Assembly (NCBI GenBank): GCA_030611265.1
Contig: JAUWQD010000005.1
Location: 20,674 to 84,673 of the forward strand
Length of the DNA: 64,000 bases
Source: Methanosarcinaceae archaeon
GTDB lineage: Archaea; Halobacteriota; Methanosarcinia; Methanosarcinales; Methanosarcinaceae
Reading direction: 5' to 3'
A program made the position numbers and the translations under genes. Of the stretch, positions 1 to 8,571 are shown in pieces. The notes below the pieces were generated by a model. That model was not told the origin of the DNA, searched no databases, and worked only from the letters and a program-made list of their open reading frames with translations. Each line of letters starts with the position of its first letter. The first letter of the stretch is position 1.

Positions 1-1
1 T

Positions 2-229
2 AACAAGAACACGATCCCATTCGAGACCAGAAGCCCGTTCATCACAAGCGGTGTAAGGATAGGTACTCCGGCTGCGACCACAAGAGGCATGAAAGAACCG
101 GAGATGGAAGAGATCGCAGAGATGGTCGCTACTGTCATCGACAATGTGGATGATGAACATGTACTTGACAGCGTCAGTGCAGATGTCCAACAACTTTGCA
201 GCAGGTTCCCTATATACAAGAACTTGTAA
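2..229 (+). CDS. glyA: Serine hydroxymethyltransferase, C-terminal part (cut by window edge)
   Basis: Only the last 75 residues are present, in a frame open from the left edge and closed by TAA. The piece reads [19 protein letters not shown], the conserved C-terminal substrate/PLP-pocket segment of serine hydroxymethyltransferase, followed by the usual helical tail. The enzyme converts serine and a tetrahydropterin to glycine and the methylene-pterin. The next gene on the same strand is folD, which handles methylene-tetrahydrofolate, so the pair suggests a folate-linked one-carbon cluster like that known from Methanosarcina barkeri. Whether this copy prefers tetrahydrofolate or tetrahydromethanopterin cannot be judged from the tail alone. 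Confidence 0.9.
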   Translation, partial: NKNTIPFETRSPFITSGVRIGTPAATTRGMKEPEMEEIAEMVATVIDNVDDEHVLDSVSADVQQLCSRFPIYKNL

Positions 230-257
230 GACTTATTGAAGTGCAGGAATTTACTAT

Positions 258-310
258 ACTTAAATTTAAATCTAGATCTAAACTTAAGCTTAAACTTAAA
301 TTTAAACTTA
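258..310. promoter_or_regulatory. AT-rich nested-palindrome leader upstream of folD
   Basis: The glyA-folD spacer holds a run of short repeats built on AAACTTAA, with nested palindromes (ATCTAGAT, TTAAGCTTAA, AAATTTAAA). It ends about 20 bases before the folD start, which has the ribosome site AGGTGTGAT. It may be the folD promoter region, or a slippage-prone low-complexity tract; nothing decides between them. Confidence 0.35.
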
Positions 311-329
311 GCATCAGGTGTGATCTACA

Positions 330-1193
330 ATGTCAGATGAGGGTATTGATCCAAAAATAATCGATGGCAGAAAACTTGCAAAGAAACTGGAAGCGGAAGT
401 TAAAAAAGGCGTGGAGGAACTGAAACTCGATCGTGGGACAACCCCCGGTCTTGCAACAATCCTTGTCGGAGAAGACCCTGCATCCAAAATGTATGTCAGG
501 TTGAAGCACAAAGCATGCGAGAGAGTGGGAATTCATGCTGAGGATATTCCACTTCCCGAAACCACAACACAGGAAGAACTTATCGAACATATCAATACGC
601 TGAATAACAGGGATGATATTCACGGTATTTTGGTGCAGCTTCCACTTCCCGCCGATATCAATGAGCAAGCAGTAATGCTATCGATCGACCCATCCAAGGA
701 TGCGGACGGTTTCCATCCCTACAATATGGGACAACTTTTGATCGGGAACGAGGGATTTGTGCCGTGTACACCAAAAGGTGTGCTCCGCGCACTGGAAGAG
801 TATGATGTCGAGATACAGGGCAAACACGCTGTGATCGTTGGACATAGTAATGTTGTTGGTAAACCAATGGCTGCAATACTTATGAATCGCAACGCTACGG
901 TGTCAGTATGCCATGTTTATACCGATAATCTCAAGAAATTCACATCGGATGCCGACATACTCATTGTTGCGACAGGTGTGAAGCATCTCATCAAAGCCGA
1001 TATGGTAAAGGAAGGCGCTGTGATATTTGATGTGGGAATAACCGAAGAAGATGGCAAGGTCTATGGGGATGTTGATTTTGACAACGTGGTGGAAAAGGCG
1101 TCACTGATAACTCCCGTACCCGGCGGCGTGGGCCCGATGACAATATCCATACTCATGCAGCATGTGCTCATGGGTGCTAAAAATACAGAATGA
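330..1193 (+). CDS. folD: Bifunctional methylene-tetrahydrofolate dehydrogenase / cyclohydrolase
   Basis: This 287-residue protein has the normal FolD length and all main signatures: the YVRLKHKAC catalytic Tyr/Lys segment (about residues 51-59), FVPCTPKG (about 144-151), the NADP-loop GHSNVVGKP (about 171-179) and C-terminal [10 protein letters not shown]. It interconverts methylene-H4F, methenyl-H4F and formyl-H4F in the cytoplasm. In archaea that run methanogenesis on tetrahydromethanopterin, FolD marks a separate folate pool used for biosynthesis. It follows glyA by 100 bases on the same strand, and a dihydropteroate-synthase-like and a MetV-like gene follow after an intervening ATPase gene on the other strand. 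The ATG start is preceded by AGGTGTGAT. Confidence 0.95.
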   Translation: MSDEGIDPKIIDGRKLAKKLEAEVKKGVEELKLDRGTTPGLATILVGEDPASKMYVRLKHKACERVGIHAEDIPLPETTTQEELIEHINTLNNRDDIHGILVQLPLPADINEQAVMLSIDPSKDADGFHPYNMGQLLIGNEGFVPCTPKGVLRALEEYDVEIQGKHAVIVGHSNVVGKPMAAILMNRNATVSVCHVYTDNLKKFTSDADILIVATGVKHLIKADMVKEGAVIFDVGITEEDGKVYGDVDFDNVVEKASLITPVPGGVGPMTISILMQHVLMGAKNTE

Positions 1194-1211
1194 ATGCTTT
1201 TTTTGAGTTGA

Positions 1212-2693
1212 TCATATCAAAAACAAAAACAAAGAAACAGGGATTGTCACATAATTTCCAGTGGTGTTAAAATCTTTTTTTGAGATCAGAATCCCTTTTT
1301 TAAATGCATTTAATCCAACATAGTCTTTTGAATTTATCTGATTCTGATATTTCACTTCAATTGGGAGTAAATCGCCGTTTTTGTCTTTTATTACAAAATC
1401 AACTTCTTTTTTACCTCCTTTTTTTCGCCAGTAAAAAACATGCTCTTGCGACGTGAAAACATCACTCTGACTAACATTATACATCAGACGGGTGAGATGA
1501 TTTTCAACAATGGACTCTATTAGTTTGCTCTTATTTTCAGGGCTCTCAAGATAGGATAAGGTTGAATTGAAATAGTCTGTCTGCCCTGAAACCCATGTTC
1601 TAAGTGAATGGAATATAAATGGATCCTGAAAATATACTTTCTTTTCTTTTTTGGAATTCGATGTTTTTTTAGTAATATCAACCTGATATAATGTATTTAA
1701 TACAAATGAATTCTCTAAATTTTCAATGTATTTTGATACCGTGTTATGTGAACCGATATCACTATCCTTAACGATACTTTGCCAGCTAATGTTAGTGGTA
1801 AGTTTATCTGCAACACTTCTCAGTATCTTTTTTGTAGGTGCTTCCAGTATTTTCCATCGTGCAAGGTCACCTAACAGGGAGCGAATATAAATTTCATACG
1901 TGCTGTCATTAATGCTATTTTGTGTGTAGAATTCATTGATCGATCTAGGGATGCCACCGGTTATTAGGTACTGCTCAAGCAATCTGTCAAGATCGGCTTG
2001 ATGGATTCGCAATATATCTAAGACAGGATCTACATTGTTGTCAAATAATCCAAAAATGATCTCCTGTCTCCTCTTACCATCCAAGAGGGAATATTTTCTG
2101 AATAGATCATTTATTGTCGGGTCTACGGTTTCCGCAAATTCAGCAAATTTCATTGGTGCCAATATCTTGTTTAATGTGCCGCTACCTTCCCCCCTTCTCC
2201 CGGGCAATCTTTCAATACTGTACTTAATATCTATAGCGTGAGATCCTGTGAGGATGATTGTTGTATTTCTTAATTTACCTGTATCCACCAGATATTTTAG
2301 TCCTTTTTCCCAATTTTTAACTGCTGAAATCTCGTCAAGGAACAGGTATTTTCTATCTAACTGAAATACTGAAACCCAGTCAAGATACAGGTTTATGAGC
2401 TCTACGAAATCCTTTTCGTTATCTATCATGTCACAGGTATAATAAAAAACACTTTTTGGATCACTGCCGCCAATCAACAGATCTCTTATCATGTTTTTTA
2501 CCAGAGTGGTTTTACCAACCTGTCTGGGACCGCGAAGTGTGTATATCCTGTCAGCGTCAAACTTTATGAAATGCTTAATCCTTGGCTCCCATTGGATTTT
2601 TGCATTTTCGAAAGCCATTATATGTGGATCATTGTGTATCTCAGAAAAATCTTTCCACCATTGATTTTGCTGTGAAATATCCGTGAATTCCAT
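1212..2693 (-). CDS. AAA-family ATPase with C-terminal DUF4143 nuclease-like domain
   Basis: This 493-residue protein has a Walker A motif GPRQVGKTTL (about residues 54-63) and Walker B-like YLFLDEIS (about 115-122), then a helical region with a winged-helix-like part, and near the end the pattern KKEVDFVIK...LPIEVKY. That pattern is the E-D-E-K core of the PD-(D/E)XK fold seen in DUF4143/DUF234 archaeal ATPases. Such genes are abundant and mobile in archaeal genomes; their role is unsettled, and toxin-antitoxin or defence roles have been proposed. The gene sits alone on the minus strand and splits the one-carbon cluster, which suggests insertion. Its promoter region carries a threefold repeat. 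Confidence 0.8.
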   Translation of the reverse strand: MEFTDISQQNQWWKDFSEIHNDPHIMAFENAKIQWEPRIKHFIKFDADRIYTLRGPRQVGKTTLVKNMIRDLLIGGSDPKSVFYYTCDMIDNEKDFVELINLYLDWVSVFQLDRKYLFLDEISAVKNWEKGLKYLVDTGKLRNTTIILTGSHAIDIKYSIERLPGRRGEGSGTLNKILAPMKFAEFAETVDPTINDLFRKYSLLDGKRRQEIIFGLFDNNVDPVLDILRIHQADLDRLLEQYLITGGIPRSINEFYTQNSINDSTYEIYIRSLLGDLARWKILEAPTKKILRSVADKLTTNISWQSIVKDSDIGSHNTVSKYIENLENSFVLNTLYQVDITKKTSNSKKEKKVYFQDPFIFHSLRTWVSGQTDYFNSTLSYLESPENKSKLIESIVENHLTRLMYNVSQSDVFTSQEHVFYWRKKGGKKEVDFVIKDKNGDLLPIEVKYQNQINSKDYVGLNAFKKGILISKKDFNTTGNYVTIPVSLFLFLI

Positions 2694-2697
2694 AATA

Positions 2698-2804
2698 GTC
2701 AGTATTATGACTGATTCTTTATATACATTTGGTCAGCCTGATGACCAGTCATTTATATACACTTGGTCAGTACCGTGACCAGTCATTTATAAGCACTTGG
2801 TCAA
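2698..2804 (-). promoter_or_regulatory. Three tandem operator/TATA repeats upstream of the DUF4143 ATPase gene
   Basis: Three units with a period of 34-35 bases begin near 2707, 2742 and 2776. On the minus strand each reads close to TGACCAAGTGTATATAAATG followed by ACTGGTCA: inverted TGACCA/TGGTCA arms enclose a TATA-box-like TATATAAA. The unit nearest the gene has lost part of one arm but keeps TATATAAA about 35 bases before the ATG at 2693. Operator arms wrapped around a TATA box, repeated three times, suggest tight regulation, perhaps by the gene's own product. Confidence 0.6.
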
Positions 2805-2977
2805 TACACCGATAGGAGAGCAAACAGAATTCCACATACCTCCTTTTTGAAGCTCAATGGAGGGATAATTATCCCCCACATATTGCCAAAATTTGTTTTA
2901 AAATTAACGAAACGTCATTCAAGCCCCCAAGAATCGATTCTTATATAATATATAAAAGCCCATAATTATCGATAACA

Positions 2978-4210
2978 ATGGTTGTTGATGTTGACATATG
3001 CGGCTTGAAGATCGGTGATGAGCATCCTGTACGATTAATGGGTGCCATAAACCTTAGCCGCGAATCTTTTTACAAAGCATCTGTTGCAGACAGTGACTCT
3101 ATTCTCAATGTGGCACACCGTATGGTAGATGAAGGTGCGACCATCCTTGACGTTGGAGCACGTTCAACTTGGCCGCTTGCAGAACCTATTACCAAGGAAC
3201 AGGAACTGCAACGACTTCTGCCTGCGCTTGAGATATTACAAGACAATGTAGGTGCGCTGATCTCTGTTGATACAATGTTCTCTGACATTGCGGAGAAATC
3301 GCTCAAACTGGGTGTAGATGTCATAAATGATGTATCCGGTTTTACTGCAGATGAAAAAATGATCGATATAGTGGCAGACCACGGCTGTCCTGCTGTGGTG
3401 ATGGCATCCAACAAGGTGACAGGCGACCCGATCGGCATGGATGCAATAATGGAATCGCTGGATGCGATAATCAATAAAGCCCTGAGCCGTGGGATAGGGG
3501 ATGAACAGTTGATACTTGATCCTGCAATAGGGAAATGGGTCGCTGAAAAAGAACCGATATACGACCTTGAGACTATTGATCGGTTCGAGCGGCTTAATGT
3601 GTTTGAAAGACCACTTCTGGCTGCAATATCCCGCAAATCAGTCATAGGAGAGGTACTTGGCAAACCTGCTAAAGACCGGCTTTTTGGCTCCCTCGCAGCG
3701 ACAGCGGTCGTAGTCAGCAAGGGTGCACATATTATCAGGACACATGATGTTGCGCAGACTCTTGATGTTGTCAAAGTGGCAGGTGCGATACGCAGCCGAC
3801 GTCCTGTTGTAAGGGACGGGGATTTTGAGGTGTCGGTGCTGGATATCACGCATCCTTCGGATGCGGTCATGGCAATGCGCAAAGTCGATGCAACTGAAAC
3901 GGGCTGTCATGTGATGAAGAACAAGACAGTTAACCGCGTTTTACGTATCAGGAATATCACAACCACAGAAGCACTGATAATTAAGCAGGAAATGCTTGCA
4001 CGGGGCGGTGATGCTGCACTTGCGCGCGATGCAGTGTCGCATGAAACCGAAAAGACTGATGTGATAATCACAGGAACCCTGTTGCAAATGGAGCGTCTTA
4101 TCACCAAACTTGAAGGACAGGCGCGCAGTTTGCCGCTTATTTCTAAAATGATAAGGGGAACGCTTGATCTTCAGATGGATGTGGAATACCGATATTCGAG
4201 GGAAATATAA
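2978..4210 (+). CDS. Dihydropteroate synthase-like protein with C-terminal extension
   Basis: Residues 1 to about 270 follow the TIM-barrel dihydropteroate synthase fold: MGAINLSRESFY (replacing the usual MGILNVTPDSF), GATILDVGARST, ISVDT, VINDVSGF and AISRKSVIG. A further region of about 140 residues has no counterpart in bacterial FolP. Archaeal members of this family are assigned to pterin biosynthesis or to a dihydropteroate-synthase-related group of unproven activity. Its position after glyA-folD and just before a MetV-like gene (3-base gap) supports a role in making or using a folate-type pterin. The spacer upstream has a TATATAAAAG box about 27 bases before the ATG and no clear ribosome site, so the message may be nearly leaderless. 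Confidence 0.75.
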   Translation: MVVDVDICGLKIGDEHPVRLMGAINLSRESFYKASVADSDSILNVAHRMVDEGATILDVGARSTWPLAEPITKEQELQRLLPALEILQDNVGALISVDTMFSDIAEKSLKLGVDVINDVSGFTADEKMIDIVADHGCPAVVMASNKVTGDPIGMDAIMESLDAIINKALSRGIGDEQLILDPAIGKWVAEKEPIYDLETIDRFERLNVFERPLLAAISRKSVIGEVLGKPAKDRLFGSLAATAVVVSKGAHIIRTHDVAQTLDVVKVAGAIRSRRPVVRDGDFEVSVLDITHPSDAVMAMRKVDATETGCHVMKNKTVNRVLRIRNITTTEALIIKQEMLARGGDAALARDAVSHETEKTDVIITGTLLQMERLITKLEGQARSLPLISKMIRGTLDLQMDVEYRYSREI

Positions 4211-4213
4211 AAT

Positions 4214-4819
4214 ATGATAATATCATCAGCCAAACCTTTTGAGGAAATACTGGCATCATTTGAGAATGAAGACGATATTTTCGTGATCGGCTGCAATGTA
4301 TGCGCTGCTAAACTGCATATTGGGGGTGAGCCTGAAGTGCTTGTTATGTGTGAGCAGCTCAGAGCTGCCGGCAAGAATGTTGTTGGATGGGCATTGCCAA
4401 CCGCAGCGTGCAGTGTTCGTTCATGGGAATCGCTGGTCGAAAAGAATGCGGCTATTGAAGATGCGCGTGCGATCCTTGTTATGGGATGTGGAAGCGGCAC
4501 GTCTGTTGTTGCATCGGTAGCGGATGTTCCTGTGTATTCTTCCAATGATACCACTTCACTTGGTGGACTAAGTCATGATGCCGTCTTGCATGACCAGTGT
4601 GCTATGTGTGGAAAGTGCACCATTGATGATTTTGGAGGCGTATGTCCAACTGCACAGTGTGCGAAGGGGCTATTGAACGGACCCTGCGGTGGCTCAATGG
4701 ATGGTAAGTGCGAGGTTGACAGGGATATGGATTGTGCGTGGGAACTTATTTACAAGAGACTCAAGGTGCTTGGACGGCTGGATCTGCTGGACAGGATTCA
4801 TGAGCCGAAGGAACACTAA
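4214..4819 (+). CDS. Methylenetetrahydrofolate reductase C-terminal (MetV-like) Fe-S/zinc protein
   Basis: This 201-residue cysteine-rich protein has CNVCAAKLHIGG near the N-terminus, MGCGSGTS in the middle, and a C-terminal block with CAMCGKC, CPTAQCAKG, NGPCGG and CEVDRDMDC. This is the pattern of the MetV / MTHFR C-terminal domain family (PF12225), which accompanies methylene-H4F reductase in acetogens. No metF lies in the window, so the catalytic partner must be elsewhere or the protein serves another pterin reaction. It starts three bases after the dihydropteroate synthase-like gene and is almost surely co-transcribed with it. Confidence 0.75.
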   Translation: MIISSAKPFEEILASFENEDDIFVIGCNVCAAKLHIGGEPEVLVMCEQLRAAGKNVVGWALPTAACSVRSWESLVEKNAAIEDARAILVMGCGSGTSVVASVADVPVYSSNDTTSLGGLSHDAVLHDQCAMCGKCTIDDFGGVCPTAQCAKGLLNGPCGGSMDGKCEVDRDMDCAWELIYKRLKVLGRLDLLDRIHEPKEH

Positions 4820-4827
4820 ATAACGTG

Positions 4828-4883
4828 GATATTTTTAAGCACCAACGTAGGCTGAACTCCGCGTGCCCATGTGCACCTGCGCC
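4828..4883 (-). pseudogene. pyrK fragment 1 (relic)
   Basis: The minus strand reads GAGAHGHAEFSLRWCLK, closely matching the [15 protein letters not shown] segment of the intact pyrK at 8855-9634, and the nucleotide match is high over about 30 bases. There is no start codon and no continuing frame. It is a decayed copy of the part just before the [2Fe-2S] cysteines. Confidence 0.6.
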
Positions 4884-4923
4884 GCGTAGGGCATCGGGGG
4901 ACGCAGGGAATTGAACATGGGCG

Positions 4924-5094
4924 ACTCTGTATTCCTCTGTGGTTGATGTTCTTATCTTCGGGCATTTACACCATCCGATAATCGAGGAGTCCGAGGTGTT
5001 ATTGCTCTCCCCGGGCAGTGCCATCGTACCTGGAATTGCCGAACACAGCGCTATTGAGCTTGATATTTTTGAGGGTATGTTAGTGGGAGGGTGA
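4924..5094 (+). pseudogene. Relic of a calcineurin-like phosphoesterase, C-terminal end
   Basis: An open frame of 56 codons without a plausible start reads VVDVLIFGHLHHPIIEE, then LLLSPGSAIVPG, and ends with TGA. The GHxH...SPGS pattern is typical of the C-terminal metal site of MJ0936/YfcE-type phosphodiesterases. The N-terminal 110 or so residues, with the other metal ligands, are absent, so it cannot be active. Confidence 0.45.
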
Positions 5095-5663
5095 TCAGGT
5101 GCGATGGGGGGTGTAGTTATTTTGAGTATGAGGGGAAGTGATTTGAGTTTGTTTATGGGTTGTTGTTTTTTTTGTGTAAATGCTCATAATAATAAACAAT
5201 TTTAAAAAATTCAACTAACTGAAACAATATAAATTATATTTTATAATAAGTCAATGGTAATTGTATGGCGGAATTTTGCATTGCATATCTATCTAACAAT
5301 GGTGTGGCAATGATAATATTTTATTAATTTCATACAATAAATTTTCAAAATTAGAATTTTCTGATAAATTAAGTGCAGTTTGTTTAGTATTGTGCTAAAT
5401 AAATGTAATTATTATTGCCTGACGACATAAATTCTCCTATTTTTGTAAAAAATTATGTGGCAAATATCTTTTACAAATTTAATTTATCGCTATCTATTGG
5501 CTTTATATCTGTCTAAAATATACACTTTGCATTTTTCAACCATCACGCTTATATACGATGGGCGCATTATCAGCATGTTTGAAAAAAACCCTTAAAAACC
5601 CTTAAAAGTGCCCTAAGTGGGGGGGTTATCGGATAGTTATAGCGGAAGCTGTATTTATTTCAA
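5095..5663. other. AT-rich spacer without a recognised gene
   Basis: This very AT-rich stretch has no open frame with a ribosome site and no recognised RNA. Just before the next gene there is a doubled AAAACCCTTA motif near 5587-5605. Confidence 0.5.
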
Positions 5664-5903
5664 ATGTGGTGCTCTATGTGGAAAATGGTTATAATGCTAA
5701 TAAATGATGTGATTGAGAATCCACAAGGATGGTTAATTGGGGGATGTGTCATGTTCCTTCTTTTAATTATTATAGTAACTTTGTTTTTTTTAATTCTGTC
5801 ATCGATTGGATTTTTGGTTGGCAATATTAGTATGTGGATTACTGCCTTTGCGAGCGAATTATCATTTATAATGGGGTTATTAATGAGCAGAAAATTGGAC
5901 TAA
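5664..5903 (+). CDS. Small two-helix membrane protein, function unknown
   Basis: This is a 79-residue frame (an internal ATG would give about 70 residues). A strongly hydrophobic helix spans about residues 24-50 and a second, weaker one about 52-72, ending in RKLD. I do not recognise a family. It lies in the AT-rich island between the two pyrK relics and upstream of the RnlA-like pair on the opposite strand. It could be a small toxin-like or accessory membrane protein; no ribosome site clearly fixes the start. Confidence 0.4.
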   Translation: MWCSMWKMVIMLINDVIENPQGWLIGGCVMFLLLIIIVTLFFLILSSIGFLVGNISMWITAFASELSFIMGLLMSRKLD

Positions 5904-6248
5904 TACATATTTTAAGTATTTTAAATAAAATTCATGCGTCATTGGTTATGAATTCAAATTCTCTTACTGCTGGTGTTTTTGAATAACTAAAAAAGAGCAT
6001 TTAATCATAACATATGCTTTTCTGACATCACCCCTAATAGTAACGGTAAACCGCGGACAGGCAGGTCATTGATGTTGAGGGTGCAAGGTCGGTGTCATTC
6101 ACAAAGGCCAACTGACATCAGACCACGCGGACGGCTAAGATAGAATTACGAGGCATCAGGACGATGCTCATGGTTTTGGTTTTTTAATCGGATACTGGAT
6201 ACCTGTGAATCTATTTTGGCGCAGTTTATACATCCACAAATAATTTGG
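5904..6248. other. Spacer with a possible decayed protein fragment
   Basis: No intact gene. Around 6055-6190 the plus strand is more GC-rich than its surroundings and reads QVIDVEGARSVSFTKAN, a stop, then TAKIELRGIR. This faintly resembles PRC-barrel segments, but the match is too weak to name. Confidence 0.25.
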
Positions 6249-7139
6249 TTATTGTTCCTCTAAAATCTTTTTTGTAGTTTTAAAATGTATTTTAGCGACA
6301 TCTTTTAAATTGTTCTCCCCATATTTATTTATTATTTTTTTGCCAATTTCGATTACTTTATCATTAGCTCCTTTAGCAAAATCAATTTCATATTTTCTTG
6401 ACATTTCAACTAATCTTCTGAGAAACTCTGCTCTCGCAATTATAGATGCTGCAGCAACTGCAACATCTGATTCGGCACGAGGCATTTGAACTAATTCAAT
6501 TTTTTTACCTTTCCCCATTAATGCATTAATTATGTATTTTTCATTACCAAATTGATCTGAAATTGCTTTATTGCATTCGTTATTCAACAATAAATTTTCT
6601 ATAGCCCTTGCATGACCCCATGCGAGAATTTCATTTAAATTTTTAAGTTTAGAAAATAATTCATTATATTTATTAGGAGATATTTTAATTGTACTTGTTT
6701 TACATAATGTTTTTATTTCTTTATCTAACTTAAAAATTGATGTTTCACTTAAAGTTTTGGAGTCTTTTACTCCCAATTCTAATAATTGATTTTCAACATC
6801 TTCGGAATCTATCAACACGCCACCTATTGTTAAAAATCCAAAATAATCGCCTTTTCCAGACTCATCTGTCCCGATTCTTATTATAAATTCTTTCTTATGG
6901 GATTTTTCAATTATTTCAGAAGATTTTAAATTAGAATTTTTAAAATAGGTTGATATAAATTGGTTTGAATTTTTTCCCGTGATAAGTAATTTTCCACTTT
7001 CATAAAGAGTTAATGTTATTCCTTCCTTTCGAGCAAGAAATACAGCATGTGGTCTAGATTCAAAAGAATAATTATTGTTTTTAAGAAAATTCTCTAATTT
7101 ATCAAAGTCGTTTTTATTTATTTCGGTAACTTCAGTCAT
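6249..7139 (-). CDS. rnhC: Ribonuclease HIII
   Basis: This 296-residue protein has two parts. Residues 1 to about 85 form a TBP-like N-terminal domain with the strand pattern KLLITGKNS. The catalytic RNase HIII domain then starts with RIGTDESGKGDYFG (about residue 91), contains GVKDSKTLSE, and carries RAESDVAVAAASIIARAEFL with the third acidic residue. It should cleave the RNA strand of RNA-DNA hybrids. RNase HIII is unusual in archaea, where RNase HII is the norm. It starts five bases after the stop of an RnlA-like gene whose N-terminal part also holds TBP-like repeats, so the two form an operon. In E. coli an RNase H (RNase HI) is a known partner of RnlA, which makes this pairing meaningful. 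Confidence 0.9.
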   Translation of the reverse strand: MTEVTEINKNDFDKLENFLKNNNYSFESRPHAVFLARKEGITLTLYESGKLLITGKNSNQFISTYFKNSNLKSSEIIEKSHKKEFIIRIGTDESGKGDYFGFLTIGGVLIDSEDVENQLLELGVKDSKTLSETSIFKLDKEIKTLCKTSTIKISPNKYNELFSKLKNLNEILAWGHARAIENLLLNNECNKAISDQFGNEKYIINALMGKGKKIELVQMPRAESDVAVAAASIIARAEFLRRLVEMSRKYEIDFAKGANDKVIEIGKKIINKYGENNLKDVAKIHFKTTKKILEEQ

Positions 7140-7144
7140 ACTTT

Positions 7145-8254
7145 TTATACCTTCGGGAAAAAAATATTGTGTGCTTCCTCTATTGTATCACATATCGTTT
7201 CAAGAAGTCGTTCAGCTTCATCTAATGTATTTAATTCGTATTTCCTATATGGATCAGAATGCATTGGAAAATTCCGACACCTTGTCCATTCTGCAACAAG
7301 TTTGTTGATAATATATTTGTCTCTTTTATTAACTGGAAGATGTTTTCTTAGACTATCCCAATTTAATTCAATTGCTTTTGGATCTTCTTTTATGTTTTCG
7401 ATGTCAAGTTCTTTCTTAGCAATAAATAATTTAATCGCAAAGCCTTCAAAACCTTTGCCAGCTGACATAACTGTGCAAGAATATTCTGGCAACTCCCTTC
7501 CAGTTTCCTTTATTAAATCCAATAAACATTGAGAAGAAATTAAATATTTTTTATCAATATCATCTAAGAAATGGTAGGTATTTTTTAATAATATTTTTAT
7601 TTTTTCTCCACTGCCATAAGAACTTTTAGATACATCTTCTTTAATTTCTTTAATTTCTTCTGCAGATTGAGCAATAAACCTACTTGCGATTTCGTTTAAA
7701 TTAGGTGAAAAATTACGTTCAATTAATGTACATAATTCATCAAATATATCTGAAGATTTGCCTTGAATAACTAAATTACCTGTATAGTATTGTTTTACGA
7801 CTACAGATTTATCATTTTTCTCTAATCTCCAATGATAATATTCTAAAGCTGAGTTTTCTCTTTCATAAGGTTCAGAAATTGATCTAATACTTTCTGCAAC
7901 TTCGTCAAAAATATCATCTTCAAATTTGTAAATAGCCCATCGATTTTCTGATTCAATGTTTTCAATTTCAGATTCATTTTCAGCAGTAAGTAAATCACCA
8001 TAAATATTTAAAAAATCAGAAATGTTTTTTCTTAAATTAGATTCAACACCTTGTACCATCATCTTGCCACTTATATAAAAATACGTTAAAGTTGTGTTTT
8101 CATTGTTTTTTTGAAGCCAGATTATATATCTGTCAACATTTTTTTTCTCTTTGACATTAAAGATATCATTTTCTTCAATATATTCCATTAAAAGTGAGTG
8201 ATAGTAATCTAATCTTTTTGCTTCCAATTTGATTATGAGGTTTTTTAGTGCCAT
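7145..8254 (-). CDS. RnlA-like toxin: two TBP-like repeats plus C-terminal HEPN RNase domain
   Basis: From the ATG at 8254 (ribosome site AAGGTGA 12 bases upstream; a longer in-frame start exists at 8287) the protein has 369 residues. Two related repeats, about residues 30-85 (ending YISGKMMVQGVES) and 125-180 (ending YYTGNLVIQGKSS), look like the N-terminal and repeat domains of RNase LS toxin RnlA and of RNase HIII. The C-terminal 170 residues contain RNFPMH (R327, H332), the RNxxxH catalytic signature of HEPN ribonucleases. E. coli RnlA degrades phage and host mRNA and is held by RnlB; no RnlB-like gene is seen here. The RNase HIII gene directly downstream is the obvious candidate partner or regulator. 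Confidence 0.7.
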   Translation of the reverse strand: MALKNLIIKLEAKRLDYYHSLLMEYIEENDIFNVKEKKNVDRYIIWLQKNNENTTLTYFYISGKMMVQGVESNLRKNISDFLNIYGDLLTAENESEIENIESENRWAIYKFEDDIFDEVAESIRSISEPYERENSALEYYHWRLEKNDKSVVVKQYYTGNLVIQGKSSDIFDELCTLIERNFSPNLNEIASRFIAQSAEEIKEIKEDVSKSSYGSGEKIKILLKNTYHFLDDIDKKYLISSQCLLDLIKETGRELPEYSCTVMSAGKGFEGFAIKLFIAKKELDIENIKEDPKAIELNWDSLRKHLPVNKRDKYIINKLVAEWTRCRNFPMHSDPYRKYELNTLDEAERLLETICDTIEEAHNIFFPKV

Positions 8255-8287
8255 AGTAGATATCTTCACCTTGCAATTTACAAACAA

Positions 8288-8571
8288 TAGAGAGTTGTTA
8301 CTTATTATATCCTACGTATTATGTGCTAAGATATGTTGCTTAATCACATCTCAATTGTTGTTCACACAGATGTGGTGACAGTTTGGAGCTAAGAGATGAT
8401 CCCCACACAATTTCTTTAAGTGAAGATGTTCTTTCTAAGCAACTTGTTGCGATTTCTTTTGATTATCTTCGATATATAATTTACGGAATATTTTGGTGAA
8501 CATTTCATAATTATATGTGCATGTTCAGTGATGTCCCAAAATATCATGAAAGTTTTGCTTTATACTAAATT
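8288..8571. other. Spacer upstream of the RnlA-like operon
   Basis: Contains the operon's promoter region. A plus-strand open stretch (about 8370-8500) reads CGDSLELRDDPHTISLSEDV and ends in TGA. It has no start codon or ribosome site and may be another gene fragment; I cannot name it. Confidence 0.25.

Noticed and set aside
4890..4930. Possible tRNA T-loop (GGAATTGAACATGG on the plus strand)
   Set aside because: The arms around it do not pair and no anticodon arm or acceptor stem can be drawn; it lies between a pyrK fragment and a phosphoesterase relic.
6055..6190. PRC-barrel-like fragment in the spacer before the RNase HIII gene
   Set aside because: The resemblance rests on about ten residues and includes a stop codon; too weak to list as a gene fragment.
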